A stretch of DNA of 38,258 nucleotides from Akkermansia muciniphila (GCA_945862285.1 CAMAYN010000013.1:1-38258), one strand, 5' to 3'. Shown: positions 1 to 8,552, numbered from the stretch's first letter. The notes: a model not told the origin generated them from the letters alone. Translations and numbers: made by a program.

Positions 1-431
1 TTGGTTGTGTAGTTGGTAGTGATGCCTGCGTCAAGCGAGGAAGTGCGATTTCCTGCGGGATCGTAATTATACGCGTGGGTGGGGCTTGCCGTGGGGTTGA
101 CGGTGGCGGGGTTTGCGGTGTTGACGATGACGTTTTTCACCTGTCCGGCATTGTCGTAGCCGTATGCTTGGCCTAGTGCGTCTTCGTAAGTGGCGTAGGT
201 GCGTCGACCTGCGGCATCGTAGCCGTGGGCGACGCTGCTTTTTACATTGCTGCCTGCGGCGGTGCTGTGGCTGATCACGCGCTGGGCGGCATCGCGGAGG
301 GTGGTGGTAGTGAGGCCGTTTTCTAGGGCGATGGTTTCATTTCCAGTATTGATTGCAATTTCATTCGTTTTGCAGAATGTCGGTACAGTCGAACCAGCAG
401 CCGAATTAACCACGGCTTGTTTAATGACAGC
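1..431 (-). pseudogene. RHS/YD-repeat core fragment (no start codon, runs off the left edge)
   Basis: The minus-strand frame stays open from a TGA at 434-432 to the window edge and encodes typical RHS/YD repeats, including GYDAAGRRTYATYEDALGQ, AYGYDNAGQVKNV and NYDPAGNRTSS. RHS proteins are large secreted or surface shells that carry polymorphic C-terminal toxins. No ATG lies in the visible open frame and the codons just after the TGA are AT-rich. The repeats themselves, below about position 340, are GC-rich. The piece therefore looks like a displaced RHS core, of the sort found downstream of full rhs genes, and not an intact gene start. The upstream toxin-tip ORF is in the same frame, separated only by the TGA. 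Its downstream end lies outside the window, so whether it ends in another tip cannot be seen. Confidence 0.7.
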
Positions 432-614
432 TCAACGTACTGGATCATTAATATATTCCTTATAAATAGGATGAGACTTTACCAAAGCTGCATAGTAAGC
501 TTTTAATTCTGTGCAGGTCATGGTTCCACAATCTGTGCCAACCCAACCAACACAAAAATCAGCCGCATGAACCATTTCGTGTAGCAGGTCAGATGCTCTT
601 AATCCATAATTCAT
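432..614 (-). CDS. Orphan toxin-tip-like fragment with HEMVH metallopeptidase motif
   Basis: This 60-residue ORF contains LLHEMVHAADFC, an HExxH zinc-metallopeptidase signature, and then several cysteines (GTDCGTMTCTEL) and a tyrosine-rich tail ending in INDPVR. The DNA is clearly more AT-rich than the RHS repeats that follow it in the same frame after the stop. Short AT-rich C-terminal domains next to RHS cores are typical of polymorphic toxin tips. The same frame extends upstream of the ATG to a TAG near 701-699 without a convincing start, so this may be only the 3' remnant of a longer toxin. HExxH tips of RHS proteins are often annotated as putative metallopeptidase toxins; activity here is inference. 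No immunity gene is recognisable. Confidence 0.5.
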   Translation of the reverse strand: MNYGLRASDLLHEMVHAADFCVGWVGTDCGTMTCTELKAYYAALVKSHPIYKEYINDPVR

Positions 615-891
615 GCGAGCCGAGAAAAAAATGGCAAAACGCTTAAAATAGCCAAGAGGTTTTTTGTGACTTTTTTGACTACGATCAAAAATACAGAATG
701 GAGACTATTGATAGGCATGACGCTTGGAAAGCGTCGCCACGTGTAGCGAGGTGTGATCCCGTATTCAATGACAAACTAGCGCTCCTCACAGTCTCTGAGG
801 ACAAAGAAGTCCTCCGATTCTTCTGTCGCATTCGGTTTGTTGTGCCGCCGAGGTGGCCCATTTTCGCTTTCGCTTGCTATGATGGTGTTCC
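615..891. other. Intergenic spacer with two perfect short hairpins
   Basis: No convincing gene was found. A 7-bp perfect hairpin (GACGCTT, loop GGA, AAGCGTC) lies at 719-735 and a 6-bp one (GAGGAC, loop AAAGAA, GTCCTC) at 797-814. An 80-codon plus-strand ORF crosses both and enters the next gene; it shows no family resemblance. The compact stem with a GGA loop is reminiscent of REP-type extragenic palindromes, but no second copy was seen in the window. Confidence 0.4.
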
Positions 892-2265
892 TTGTCTAGC
901 TTCGGCGAGAAGCAAAGCGTGTTTAAAATTAAAGGAATAAGGTATCTCTTCGCATTTCTCCTCCTTGGGATGGGGGCGGTTTTGGCTAAATTTGCCGCAG
1001 ATCATGAGGCAAAAGTGGTAGCCGATCATTTGCGCGGTTTTCCGGATGCAGATGTATTCATGCATCGATTACGGCCCGTGATTTTGTCGTCGGTTTTGCT
1101 ACTGCCAGGAATGGGAGCGATTTTTTATGCTTGTAGTGGCACCTTAGCACGATGGCTGACGCGGCAGTGGCTGATGGCGTTTGGAATCTGCTTCGGTGGG
1201 ATTTTGTGCCTGTATTTGTTAATCGATTTTTCGACGAACGTATCAAGATTTGCCGATGCAGTGCAATCGTGGGCGGTTTTCCGTTTCTATGCAGCGATGC
1301 TGCCATCGATCAGCAATGTATTATTGCCGTTTGGAACCTTGCTGTCAGTGTTGTTATGTATGAGTCGCATCTCGCGTTCGCGGGAGTTGGTGGCGAGTTT
1401 GCAGACGGGAAAGGGCATGATGCGAGTTTTGGCTCCGGTTTATGTATCGGCGTTGTTGCTGTGTGTTTTTTCCATTGGTTTGAACTTCCATTGGGCACCG
1501 CAGTCGGGTGGGATGAAAAATGCCTTGTTTGATGAATTGCGTGGTGAGCAGGCGAAGATCGGATCAAACATCGTGTATTTCCATTCGCGTGGCTGGCGGA
1601 TGTGGAAAGTAGAGGAATTGCCACGAGATTTTTTAGAGGGAAAACCGTTGAGAAAGGTGGAGGTGACATCGCTGAATGAGGATGGAACACTGGCGATGCG
1701 ACTCTACGCGGATTGCGCTTTATGGCGAGAAAAGGAAGGCGGATGGGAGTTCACGGGAGTGAAACAAACCTATCACATGAAAAATGAAGCGCCCTTTTTC
1801 ACGAATCCTCCCGAGCCGTATGTGATGGCAACATGGACGGAGACGCCAGCGAATTTATGGAAGCAGAGTGCTCAGGTGCGGCATTTAGGCTTACCCGATC
1901 TGGCAAGTATGATGCACGAGGGCAATGAGAGCGCCGGTGAAGAATGGAAGCAACCGGAGTATATGCGCTATCGTGCTCATTGGCATTTCCGTTTTTCTCA
2001 GCCGACTTCATGCTTGGTTTTTGCGATGTTGGGGATTCCGTTGGCGATGTTTGTGACACGACGTCAGGGATCGGGAAGTTCTGCGGTGGCTGTGGTGAGT
2101 GCGATAGTCATGATGCTGTTTCAATCGATCTTTTTAGCCCTTGGCGAGTCGGGGTATATTTCTGAGATTGCCGCGGCGTGGTTGCCGCCGCTGTTTTTCG
2201 GCGGAATGGGATTATTTTTCCTTCGTCGGCGGTTGTTAGGCAAGCAACTTTGGCCACTTTGGTGA
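892..2265 (+). CDS. LptF/LptG-family lipopolysaccharide export permease
   Basis: This inner-membrane permease subunit of the Lpt pathway would act with LptB and LptC to pull LPS out of the inner membrane. The family layout is visible: membrane segments near residues 92-112, 140-160 and 178-198, a large periplasmic beta-rich region at about 200-345, and three C-terminal segments at about 370-385, 395-416 and 424-446. The arginine-flanked LARWLTRQWLMAF opens the standard LptF/G core. Unusually, about 85 residues with two extra hydrophobic segments (about 17-35 and 63-82) precede that core. The start is uncertain: TTG at 892 gives the longest frame, while GTG at 919 (VFKIKGIRYLFAF) is plausible and ATG at 970 would cut the first segment. 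LptF and LptG cannot be told apart here, and the partner is not in the window. Confidence 0.82.
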   Translation: MSSFGEKQSVFKIKGIRYLFAFLLLGMGAVLAKFAADHEAKVVADHLRGFPDADVFMHRLRPVILSSVLLLPGMGAIFYACSGTLARWLTRQWLMAFGICFGGILCLYLLIDFSTNVSRFADAVQSWAVFRFYAAMLPSISNVLLPFGTLLSVLLCMSRISRSRELVASLQTGKGMMRVLAPVYVSALLLCVFSIGLNFHWAPQSGGMKNALFDELRGEQAKIGSNIVYFHSRGWRMWKVEELPRDFLEGKPLRKVEVTSLNEDGTLAMRLYADCALWREKEGGWEFTGVKQTYHMKNEAPFFTNPPEPYVMATWTETPANLWKQSAQVRHLGLPDLASMMHEGNESAGEEWKQPEYMRYRAHWHFRFSQPTSCLVFAMLGIPLAMFVTRRQGSGSSAVAVVSAIVMMLFQSIFLALGESGYISEIAAAWLPPLFFGGMGLFFLRRRLLGKQLWPLW

Positions 2266-2295
2266 GTGGTGGGGCATTGCGCTCAGGGATTTTTT

Positions 2296-2604
2296 CTACA
2301 CAAATTTGGCTAGATCTCGCAAATAGGTGAGTGAATAAATGCCCGTGGCGTGAGTATCGCCCCAGGTTGGTTTAAGAGCGTAGCTGCCGACGCGCTCGAT
2401 GGATCGAAGTTGAAATGCGGGTGGTGTGTATTCGACGACGGGTTTCACCACACGCCCCAAGGCATCAGGTTCACCTTGGCAGCGGGCGCATGGGCAGGCA
2501 CGACGGAGCATTTCTAGGGGGAGGAAAATTTCTACGCCATCGGAAAAACGTAGGCATAATTCATTCATGATTACCTCAAGGTGATCGAGTGTTAGGACAT
2601 TCAT
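2296..2604 (-). CDS. DUF971 (GBBH-like N-terminal domain) protein
   Basis: This 102-residue protein matches the stand-alone DUF971 family: FSDGVEIFLPLEMLRRACPC, then the C-x-x-C pair, GRVVKPVVEYTPPAFQL, and a tail ending in THATGIYSLTYLRDL. Related domains sit at the N-terminus of gamma-butyrobetaine hydroxylase and next to Mrp/ApbC Fe-S carriers; the exact role of the stand-alone form is not established. The CPCARC cysteines could bind metal. Two starts are possible. ATG 2604 keeps the LDHLEVIMNEL segment that family members usually have. ATG 2568 has the better ribosome site (GAGG, five to six bases upstream). The gene is convergent with the permease gene and is the nearest gene downstream of uvrB on the same strand. 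Confidence 0.75.
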   Translation of the reverse strand: MNVLTLDHLEVIMNELCLRFSDGVEIFLPLEMLRRACPCARCQGEPDALGRVVKPVVEYTPPAFQLRSIERVGSYALKPTWGDTHATGIYSLTYLRDLAKFV

Positions 2605-2672
2605 ATGGGTAGTGTAGTGTTATTTTTTTTGGAAAGAAAAAATGGGATTTGTAGGCGAGTATGGAGATCCAT

Positions 2673-4835
2673 TTAGCGGCGGCGTTTTTTTCCTTTAGGA
2701 TACGTCGTGGGTGCGGATGTGGGAAGTGATGGAGATTTCCCTTCTTTGAGGGATTTTATTTGATCGCGCAAATGTGCCGCAAGTTCAAATTCGAGAGCTT
2801 GCGAGGCCTCGCGCATTTGTGTTTCGAGTTGGGCGATGAGGGCTTCTGTATTGTAGGGCGTAGCGTCTTCGGCGACGAGCCCGGAGTTTTCCTCCTCTTC
2901 TTGTGGGTGCGCTTGCAAGCTTTCTTGCACAGGGCGAGCCACACTGCGGGGGATGATGCCGTGCTGTTCGTTATACTCGTGCTGGCGCTTGCGGCGCGAT
3001 TCGGTAACGTTGATTAAGGTTTGAATGGAATCGGTTACGGTATCGCAGAAAAGATAGCATTCACCATTCACATGGCGGGCGGCGCGTCCGGCGGTTTGGA
3101 TCAGCGAGGTATCGTTGCGCAGGAAGCCTTCTTTATCGGCATCGAGAATGCAGACGAGGGAGACTTCTGGTAAGTCTAATCCTTCGCGTAGCAGGTTGAT
3201 ACCGACGAGCACGTCAAAGGCACCTCTGCGGAGTTGGCGGAGAATTTCTACGCGCTCGATGGTATCGACATCCGAGTGAATGTAACGGACTTTGAGGTTG
3301 GATTTTTTCAGATACTCGGTGAGGTCTTCTGCGGTTTTTTTGGTGAGTGTGGTGACAAGTGCGCGCTCGCCGCGTTCCACGCGTCCGCGGCAGAGATCGA
3401 TGGTGGCATCAATCTGACCATCGAGTGGCAACAAGTGAAGTTTCGGATCGAGCAATCCGGTAGGGCGGATGATTTGTTCGACGACCAGAGGAAATCCCGG
3501 TTGATGAACGGCGAAGCTGTCCACGGATTCTGAGGCGGTGCTGATTTTGATCTTGAGCTTGCGGCGATCGATGAAATTTTTCTCGCCGGGGGTAGTGCTG
3601 ACTTGAATGAAGGATGGATTATCGGGGCGCGAGTTGACCATCTCGAAGGCACTGGGTGTGGCACTGACATAGACGCGATGGCCAGTCATTTGCATAAATT
3701 CTTTGAATTTCAGCGGGCGATTGTCCATGGCGCTGGGCAGACGGAAGCCGTGTTCTACGAGGACTGATTTTCGTGATTTATCACCTTCATACATTCCGCC
3801 GATTTGAGGGATGGTGGCATGGCTTTCATCAATGAGTAAAAGATAATCCTTGGGAAAAAAATCGAGCAAAGTGTAGGGTTTAGCCCCTGGCGCGCGGCCT
3901 GTGATGTGTCGGGCGTAGTTTTCGATTCCTTGGCAAAAGCCCATTTCGTTCATCATTTCGAGATCATACTCGGTGCGCATCCGCAGGCGTTGCGCTTCTA
4001 ACAATTTTTTATTCGATTCGAGTTCGTGGATGCGAGCATCAAGTTCCTTCCGTATCGAAAGCATGGCATGTTTCATTTTTTCCGCCGGGGTTACGAACTG
4101 TTTGGCGGGGAAAAAACAATAGTCGTTGAGGCGTTCCATGACGCTGCCGGTGAGGGAATCAATGCTGCTGATGCGCTCGACTTCATCGCCAAAAAACTCG
4201 ACGCGGATGGCGGTTTTTTCTAAAAAGGCGGGATGAATTTCTACTACGTCGCCACGCACGCGAAATTTCCCCCTGCCGAAGGCAATGTCATTGCGCTCAA
4301 ACATCAATTGGCAAAGTGTGGCAACGAAGTCATCTCGTCGCAATTCCTGAGCGGTGGAGACATTAAACATCATGTCTTGGTAGTCGTCTGGCGACCCTAA
4401 GCCGTAAATGCATGAGACGGAAGCAATGACAATGGTGTCTTTCCGCGTGAGCAATGAGCCCATGGTGCTAAGGCGAAGGCGTTCGATTTCTTCGTTAATG
4501 GAGGAATCTTTCTCGATGTAGGTATCCGAGCGAGGGATGTAGGCTTCGGGTTGGTAGTAATCGAAGTATGAAACGAAATATTCTACGGCGTTGTGAGGGA
4601 AAAAGTTTTTGAACTCGGAGTAAAGTTGGGCAGCAAGCGTTTTGTTATGACTCATCACCAGGGTGGGTAGGCCGACGCGTTGAATAAGGTGAGCCATGGA
4701 AAAGGTTTTCCCGGAGCCAGTGACTCCCAGGAGAGTTTGATGTGGATTACCAGCGAGGATGGATTTGTGAAGTTTTGCCACAGCCTGCGTTTGATCGCCG
4801 CTTAATTGGTAATCACTCTTGAGTTGGTAGTCCAT
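2673..4835 (-). CDS. uvrB: Excinuclease ABC subunit B
   Basis: UvrB is the damage-verification helicase of nucleotide excision repair. It is loaded by UvrA and recruits UvrC. The 720-residue length is slightly above the usual 660-680. Walker A GVTGSGKT is at residues 37-44. The beta-hairpin that clamps the lesion strand is recognisable (YFDYYQPEAYIPRSDTYIEKD). The DEAD-like box LLIDESH and helicase motif VI QTAGRAARHVNG are present, and the C-terminal UVR motif that binds UvrC is near residues 660-695 (ALEFELAAHLRDQIKSL). A basic tail ending KGKKRRR follows. There is no clear Shine-Dalgarno before ATG 4835. The leader at 4836-4909 carries a 9-bp direct repeat GCTATTTTT on the plus strand, of unknown meaning. 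Confidence 0.97.
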   Translation of the reverse strand: MDYQLKSDYQLSGDQTQAVAKLHKSILAGNPHQTLLGVTGSGKTFSMAHLIQRVGLPTLVMSHNKTLAAQLYSEFKNFFPHNAVEYFVSYFDYYQPEAYIPRSDTYIEKDSSINEEIERLRLSTMGSLLTRKDTIVIASVSCIYGLGSPDDYQDMMFNVSTAQELRRDDFVATLCQLMFERNDIAFGRGKFRVRGDVVEIHPAFLEKTAIRVEFFGDEVERISSIDSLTGSVMERLNDYCFFPAKQFVTPAEKMKHAMLSIRKELDARIHELESNKKLLEAQRLRMRTEYDLEMMNEMGFCQGIENYARHITGRAPGAKPYTLLDFFPKDYLLLIDESHATIPQIGGMYEGDKSRKSVLVEHGFRLPSAMDNRPLKFKEFMQMTGHRVYVSATPSAFEMVNSRPDNPSFIQVSTTPGEKNFIDRRKLKIKISTASESVDSFAVHQPGFPLVVEQIIRPTGLLDPKLHLLPLDGQIDATIDLCRGRVERGERALVTTLTKKTAEDLTEYLKKSNLKVRYIHSDVDTIERVEILRQLRRGAFDVLVGINLLREGLDLPEVSLVCILDADKEGFLRNDTSLIQTAGRAARHVNGECYLFCDTVTDSIQTLINVTESRRKRQHEYNEQHGIIPRSVARPVQESLQAHPQEEEENSGLVAEDATPYNTEALIAQLETQMREASQALEFELAAHLRDQIKSLKEGKSPSLPTSAPTTYPKGKKRRR

Positions 4836-4909
4836 GCGCTGGTAATGTGCTACCTGATCCGAATGGGTGCAATGGCTATTTTTTTAGCTATTTTTCACCA
4901 TCGTAAGAA

Positions 4910-5983
4910 CTAGAGCCATTTTTCAAAAACAAGGGAACCTCTGCCGCTACTTTCGAGCATCTTTCGGCGAACTTCTGGTAAATGATCGGGAGGGACTTGC
5001 TCGTATCCCATACGTTGGCGAAAAAAGTCTGCGGCGCGCGTTGTGAGCGCTAATACACGAGGAATCGATTTGCTGCGGGCGACAGATTCCGCGTGAATTA
5101 CAAGATCTTTTCCATAGCCATGTCCTTCGTTTGCGTGTTTCACATAAAGACATGCAATCTCTGCACAGTCTTGACCAACATATTCATGCAAGGCCACGCA
5201 ACCAACGACGTTATCGTCAATCACCATCACATGATAATCAGCGATGCGCGCTTCAATTTCTTCGTAATTACGAGGCACAAGAAAGCTTCTTCTCACGCAG
5301 CGGCCAATCATGCCTAACAGCTCCGGAATATCCTCTGTGACAAGCGGTCGAATGGTGCGATAACTATCGGCATGAACCATGGTGCCTACGCCTTCATTGG
5401 AAAATAATTCATCCACTAGTACGCCTTGACGTAGTCCATCGAGAATATGAACTCGCGGTACACCACGTTGGCAGGCGAATGCGGCTAACTGCAGCATTTC
5501 TTGTCCTTCTACGTTTCCTGCCGCAATGACTTGCGGGACATCTGCCGCACGGAGTGCAAATGCAGGCGAGCCTTTGACTAAGATTTCTTTTTCCGATAAC
5601 GCAATCAATTTTGAGGCGCGTAAAGCGACCACTAAATCGATAATAACGGCATCGAGAGCCGCGAATGATGTGGCATCAACGACAGGAACTTGTCCGCGTT
5701 GAAGAATATCGCGAATTTCCTCAACGGCATTCGGATTACTCGGCGAAGACTTGGCGAACGTGACTTTGATTTCGCATTCAAGTCCCCAATCATATAAGTC
5801 CTTCACATCACCCCCTAGGACGAGCAACACTAATTTCACTCCTACGTCTTCGAGTGCTGCTAAATCGAGCAAACACTCCGCAACTGCGGCCTCAGGGAGC
5901 TTGCTGGCATCAATACTCACTACAAAAGTGCGTCCGCGGAATTGCGGAATATACTGAAGAGCGGCGCGGAAGTCATTGGGCAC
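4910..5983 (-). CDS. argA: Amino-acid N-acetyltransferase (N-acetylglutamate synthase, ArgA-like), compact form
   Basis: The likely reaction is acetyl-CoA plus L-glutamate to N-acetylglutamate, the first step of arginine synthesis. The N-terminal ~205 residues look like a shortened amino-acid-kinase domain: VSIDASKLPEAAVAECLLDLAAL, GVKLVLLVLGGDVKDLYDWG, and the boundary segment RVHILDGLRQGVLVDELFSNEGVGTMV that is very typical of ArgA. A C-terminal GNAT domain follows (residues ~215-357), with IRPLVTEDIPELLGMI, the acetyl-CoA loop YGKDLVIHAESVAR, and RVLALTTRAADFFRQRMGYEQV. At 357 residues it is clearly shorter than E. coli ArgA (about 440). The loss is in the kinase-like part, which normally mediates arginine feedback, so its regulation may differ. 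It is divergent from the response-regulator gene. Confidence 0.85.
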   Translation of the reverse strand: MPNDFRAALQYIPQFRGRTFVVSIDASKLPEAAVAECLLDLAALEDVGVKLVLLVLGGDVKDLYDWGLECEIKVTFAKSSPSNPNAVEEIRDILQRGQVPVVDATSFAALDAVIIDLVVALRASKLIALSEKEILVKGSPAFALRAADVPQVIAAGNVEGQEMLQLAAFACQRGVPRVHILDGLRQGVLVDELFSNEGVGTMVHADSYRTIRPLVTEDIPELLGMIGRCVRRSFLVPRNYEEIEARIADYHVMVIDDNVVGCVALHEYVGQDCAEIACLYVKHANEGHGYGKDLVIHAESVARSKSIPRVLALTTRAADFFRQRMGYEQVPPDHLPEVRRKMLESSGRGSLVFEKWL

Positions 5984-6076
5984 GCGGATTATTTGGCAGT
6001 CATAGGTGCTTGCATCAAGCCAAATTCTCGTTTAATCAACAAGCGGTATGAATCAATTACGAGAGGTGCATGAAAA

Positions 6077-6096
6077 ATTTTTACAAAATTTTTACA
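6077..6096 (+). promoter_or_regulatory. 11-bp-spaced direct repeat, possible response-regulator binding site
   Basis: ATTTTTACA occurs at 6077-6085 and again, identically, at 6088-6096, exactly 11 bp apart. OmpR/PhoB-family regulators typically bind direct repeats spaced by one helical turn. The repeat lies about 34 bp before the preferred start of the response-regulator gene, so autoregulation is a reasonable inference. Confidence 0.4.
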
Positions 6097-6129
6097 GAAC
6101 TCGTAGTTACATTTCGCTATGCTCGAAGA

Positions 6130-6819
6130 ATGAGCAAGGGAACAATTTTGGTAGTTGAAGATGACGAATCCGTGCGTTGCGGCATCGTTGATGCCCTGCA
6201 ATATTCTGGCTATCACACGCTGCAAGCGCGCGATGGAGAGGAAGGTGTGGCCATCGGACTGAAAGCGAATTACCAGCTCATGCTGCTCGACCTCATGATG
6301 CCGAAACGCAACGGGTTAGAAGTTCTATCCGCTTTGAAGAAGCAACGATCTGGGCAAGCTGTGATTATACTTTCCGCACGTGGAGAAGAGGCTGACCGCG
6401 TGCGTGGCCTGCAACTCGGAGCAGATGATTACGTAGTGAAGCCCTTTAGCGTGAAAGAACTTCTCGCGCGTGTGGAGGCGGTGATGCGTCGTACCTGCGA
6501 GCGCGCGGCAGACGAAAAAATCATTGTTTTTCCCGGCGGTGAACTAGATGTAGCACATAGCGTGCTACGATTAAGTGATGGAACTTGCGTCGATGTCTCG
6601 CCGCGTGAGATTTCGTTGCTACGGTATCTCATCCGCTCGGCAGGGCGAGCCGTATCGCGCGAAGAAATCATGCTGCATGTTTGGCATCTCGATGCACGAG
6701 GTATGGAGACGCGTACGATTGATATGCACATTGCGCATCTGCGGACGAAACTTGGTGATATCGAACAAAAAATGATCGTTACCGCAAGAGGTAAAGGGTA
6801 TAGATGGTCAGGAGTATGA
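6130..6819 (+). CDS. OmpR/PhoB-family two-component response regulator
   Basis: This is the DNA-binding output partner of the histidine kinase encoded immediately downstream. The receiver domain occupies residues 1-122, with the acidic pair VVEDDES, phosphoacceptor Asp54 in LLDLMMPKRNG, the switch serine in IILSARG and Lys104 in VVKPF. A winged-helix domain follows at about 135-228 (VSPREISLLRYLIRSAGRAVSREEIMLHVW, then RTIDMHIAHLRTKLG). An upstream in-frame ATG at 6070, with a nearby GAGAGG, would add 20 residues. The family boundary (MSKGTILVVEDD) and the 11-bp direct repeats at 6077-6096 favour 6130. The last codons overlap the kinase gene by 16 bases. The input signal and regulon cannot be named from sequence. 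Confidence 0.93.
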   Translation: MSKGTILVVEDDESVRCGIVDALQYSGYHTLQARDGEEGVAIGLKANYQLMLLDLMMPKRNGLEVLSALKKQRSGQAVIILSARGEEADRVRGLQLGADDYVVKPFSVKELLARVEAVMRRTCERAADEKIIVFPGGELDVAHSVLRLSDGTCVDVSPREISLLRYLIRSAGRAVSREEIMLHVWHLDARGMETRTIDMHIAHLRTKLGDIEQKMIVTARGKGYRWSGV

Positions 6820-8513
6820 AACGATTTGCATGGATTTGGGGAATAACGGCTTTGTGCGCGTGTATAGTGATTACGGCGATGAGCGTGATGACTCGGCACG
6901 TGATGAGGCTTGAAGAAGTCTCTCAAAAAGCAACGCAGGAAAAAGAGCATGCCGAAAAAATCCGTCTAGCCCTGTGGCGCATGGAATCTGAGGCCAGTGC
7001 CATTTTATTGTTAGAAAATACTCGTAGTGCAGAAAAATTTCTGGAAAGTTCGCCTGAGGCGCTACCGGATCATGTTCGTACGTATTTTCAGTTCAACGCC
7101 GCCGGAGGTTACTCATGCCTACCCGTTGCCGCTCAATCTGAGCAAAATACTCTTGGGCTAATCCTGAATGGATCATGCACTAGTGTGCACGGGGTATTAC
7201 AAAATTCCTACGTAGCAAACTCCATGGCTAATAAGTGGAGCGTTAATGTCCCTGTCGATGTCAATTCGTATCAAGAATGGGGAACTCAGAACGTTTCCCA
7301 GAATTTGGAAAAAGCCATACGCAATGAGCAACTTAAGCGAAACATAGGCAATATCAAATACCAAAACATTCAACAAATTGATTTACCAAACACACAACAA
7401 TCCCTAATCGCCGGGGAATTCCGCCCGATTTGGATGGATGGGGAACTATTTCTCGTTAGAAAATTACTCGGCAACAATTCCAACACAGCGCAAGGAGTCT
7501 GGTTGCACAAAGATGTGCTAAAAGAAAAACTCCTCTCGCTAACAAAAGATTTATTTGCTGATGCGAATCTCATTCCCGTAGCGCAAAATATTTCCGCGAT
7601 TGAAGGGGCTATCGATTCAAGCCTTCCCCCCGTTCCTGAAAAAATGGTGGACGATGCACTGGCATTAGTGACGCTGCCATGGCGCTTGTCTGTGATTGAA
7701 TCAACAGCAAGTTATGTTCCATCATCCTCAGCCGCGATCACTGCGATGCACTTCGCATGGATCGGCATGGGCATTGCCTTTGCCGCCGGAACAGCGCTTG
7801 TGATGGGACTTGTGCGCATGAGCGAAAGAAGGGCAACGTTTGTCTCCTCCGTCACCCATGAACTGCGCACGCCACTCACCACATTTCAGCTCTATAGCGA
7901 TCTCCTGGCCTCCGGTATGGTGAAAGAAGAACAAAAGAAAAACCTCTATTATGAAACACTCCGCCGCGAAGCAGATCGCCTCGGCCATCTCGTGGAAAAT
8001 GTTCTCGCCTTTGCCAAAGTAGAACGTGGCTCCGCTCGTGGAGGGAAAAAACTCTGCCAATGGAATGATTTTCTCCCTACCATTCTCGAACGCATGCAAC
8101 AGCGCTTACATCAAGCGAACCTTCAGCTTGAGACGGACTTCGCAGATCTGATTATGGAACAAAAGATCCACACTGATCCGGTGGCACTGGAACACATCCT
8201 CTTCAATCTCGCCGATAACTCAGCCAAATACGCTCACCCCCATTCCTCAGCGAAAGTCATTCTTGCGATCACACAAAATCCGAAAAACTGGACAATCACA
8301 CTTCGGGATTTTGGCCCTGGAATTGAAAAATCGGAGCGACATCATATTTTTCGCGCATTCCAAAAATCGAAAACCGCCAATGACTCATGCAAATCGGGGG
8401 TGGGGCTAGGATTATCTTTATCAAGACGCCTCGCCAAGTCCATCAACGCAACATTGACCTATGATTCCTCAAATCCACAAGGGGCGATGTTTATACTCAA
8501 AAGCCCTGTTTGA
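6804..8513 (+). CDS. Membrane-bound sensor histidine kinase
   Basis: This 569-residue transmembrane kinase should phosphorylate the preceding response regulator. A first membrane helix lies near residues 8-28 and a second near 311-337. Between them is a ~280-residue periplasmic sensor region with no family I recognise and an alpha-helical start rich in Glu and Lys. The cytoplasmic part has the H-box FVSSVTHELRTPLTTF (His352), a dimerisation helix, the N-box HILFNLADNSAKYA, the G1 box RDFGPGIE and the G2 box GVGLGLSLSRRLAKS, so it looks catalytically complete. No HAMP domain is obvious between the second helix and the H-box; the linker is very short. The start at 6804 has a good ribosome site (AAAGGG, five bases before ATG) and overlaps the regulator gene, which implies coupled translation. 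Confidence 0.94.
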   Translation: MVRSMKRFAWIWGITALCACIVITAMSVMTRHVMRLEEVSQKATQEKEHAEKIRLALWRMESEASAILLLENTRSAEKFLESSPEALPDHVRTYFQFNAAGGYSCLPVAAQSEQNTLGLILNGSCTSVHGVLQNSYVANSMANKWSVNVPVDVNSYQEWGTQNVSQNLEKAIRNEQLKRNIGNIKYQNIQQIDLPNTQQSLIAGEFRPIWMDGELFLVRKLLGNNSNTAQGVWLHKDVLKEKLLSLTKDLFADANLIPVAQNISAIEGAIDSSLPPVPEKMVDDALALVTLPWRLSVIESTASYVPSSSAAITAMHFAWIGMGIAFAAGTALVMGLVRMSERRATFVSSVTHELRTPLTTFQLYSDLLASGMVKEEQKKNLYYETLRREADRLGHLVENVLAFAKVERGSARGGKKLCQWNDFLPTILERMQQRLHQANLQLETDFADLIMEQKIHTDPVALEHILFNLADNSAKYAHPHSSAKVILAITQNPKNWTITLRDFGPGIEKSERHHIFRAFQKSKTANDSCKSGVGLGLSLSRRLAKSINATLTYDSSNPQGAMFILKSPV

Positions 8514-8534
8514 ATCAAACAAGGCTTTTTTCTA
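8500..8534 (+). terminator. Rho-independent terminator after the two-component operon
   Basis: AAGCCCTGTTTG and CAAACAAGGCTT form a stem around the kinase stop codon, with one C/A mismatch and a short AAT-containing loop, followed by a run of T. It ends the regulator-kinase operon before the convergent gene at 8553. Confidence 0.75.
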
Positions 8535-8552
8535 TTGGGTTATGTGAATGAA

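Noticed and set aside
698-940. 80-codon plus-strand ORF before the permease gene
   Set aside because: Crosses two hairpins and runs into the permease gene out of frame; no recognisable domain or ribosome site.
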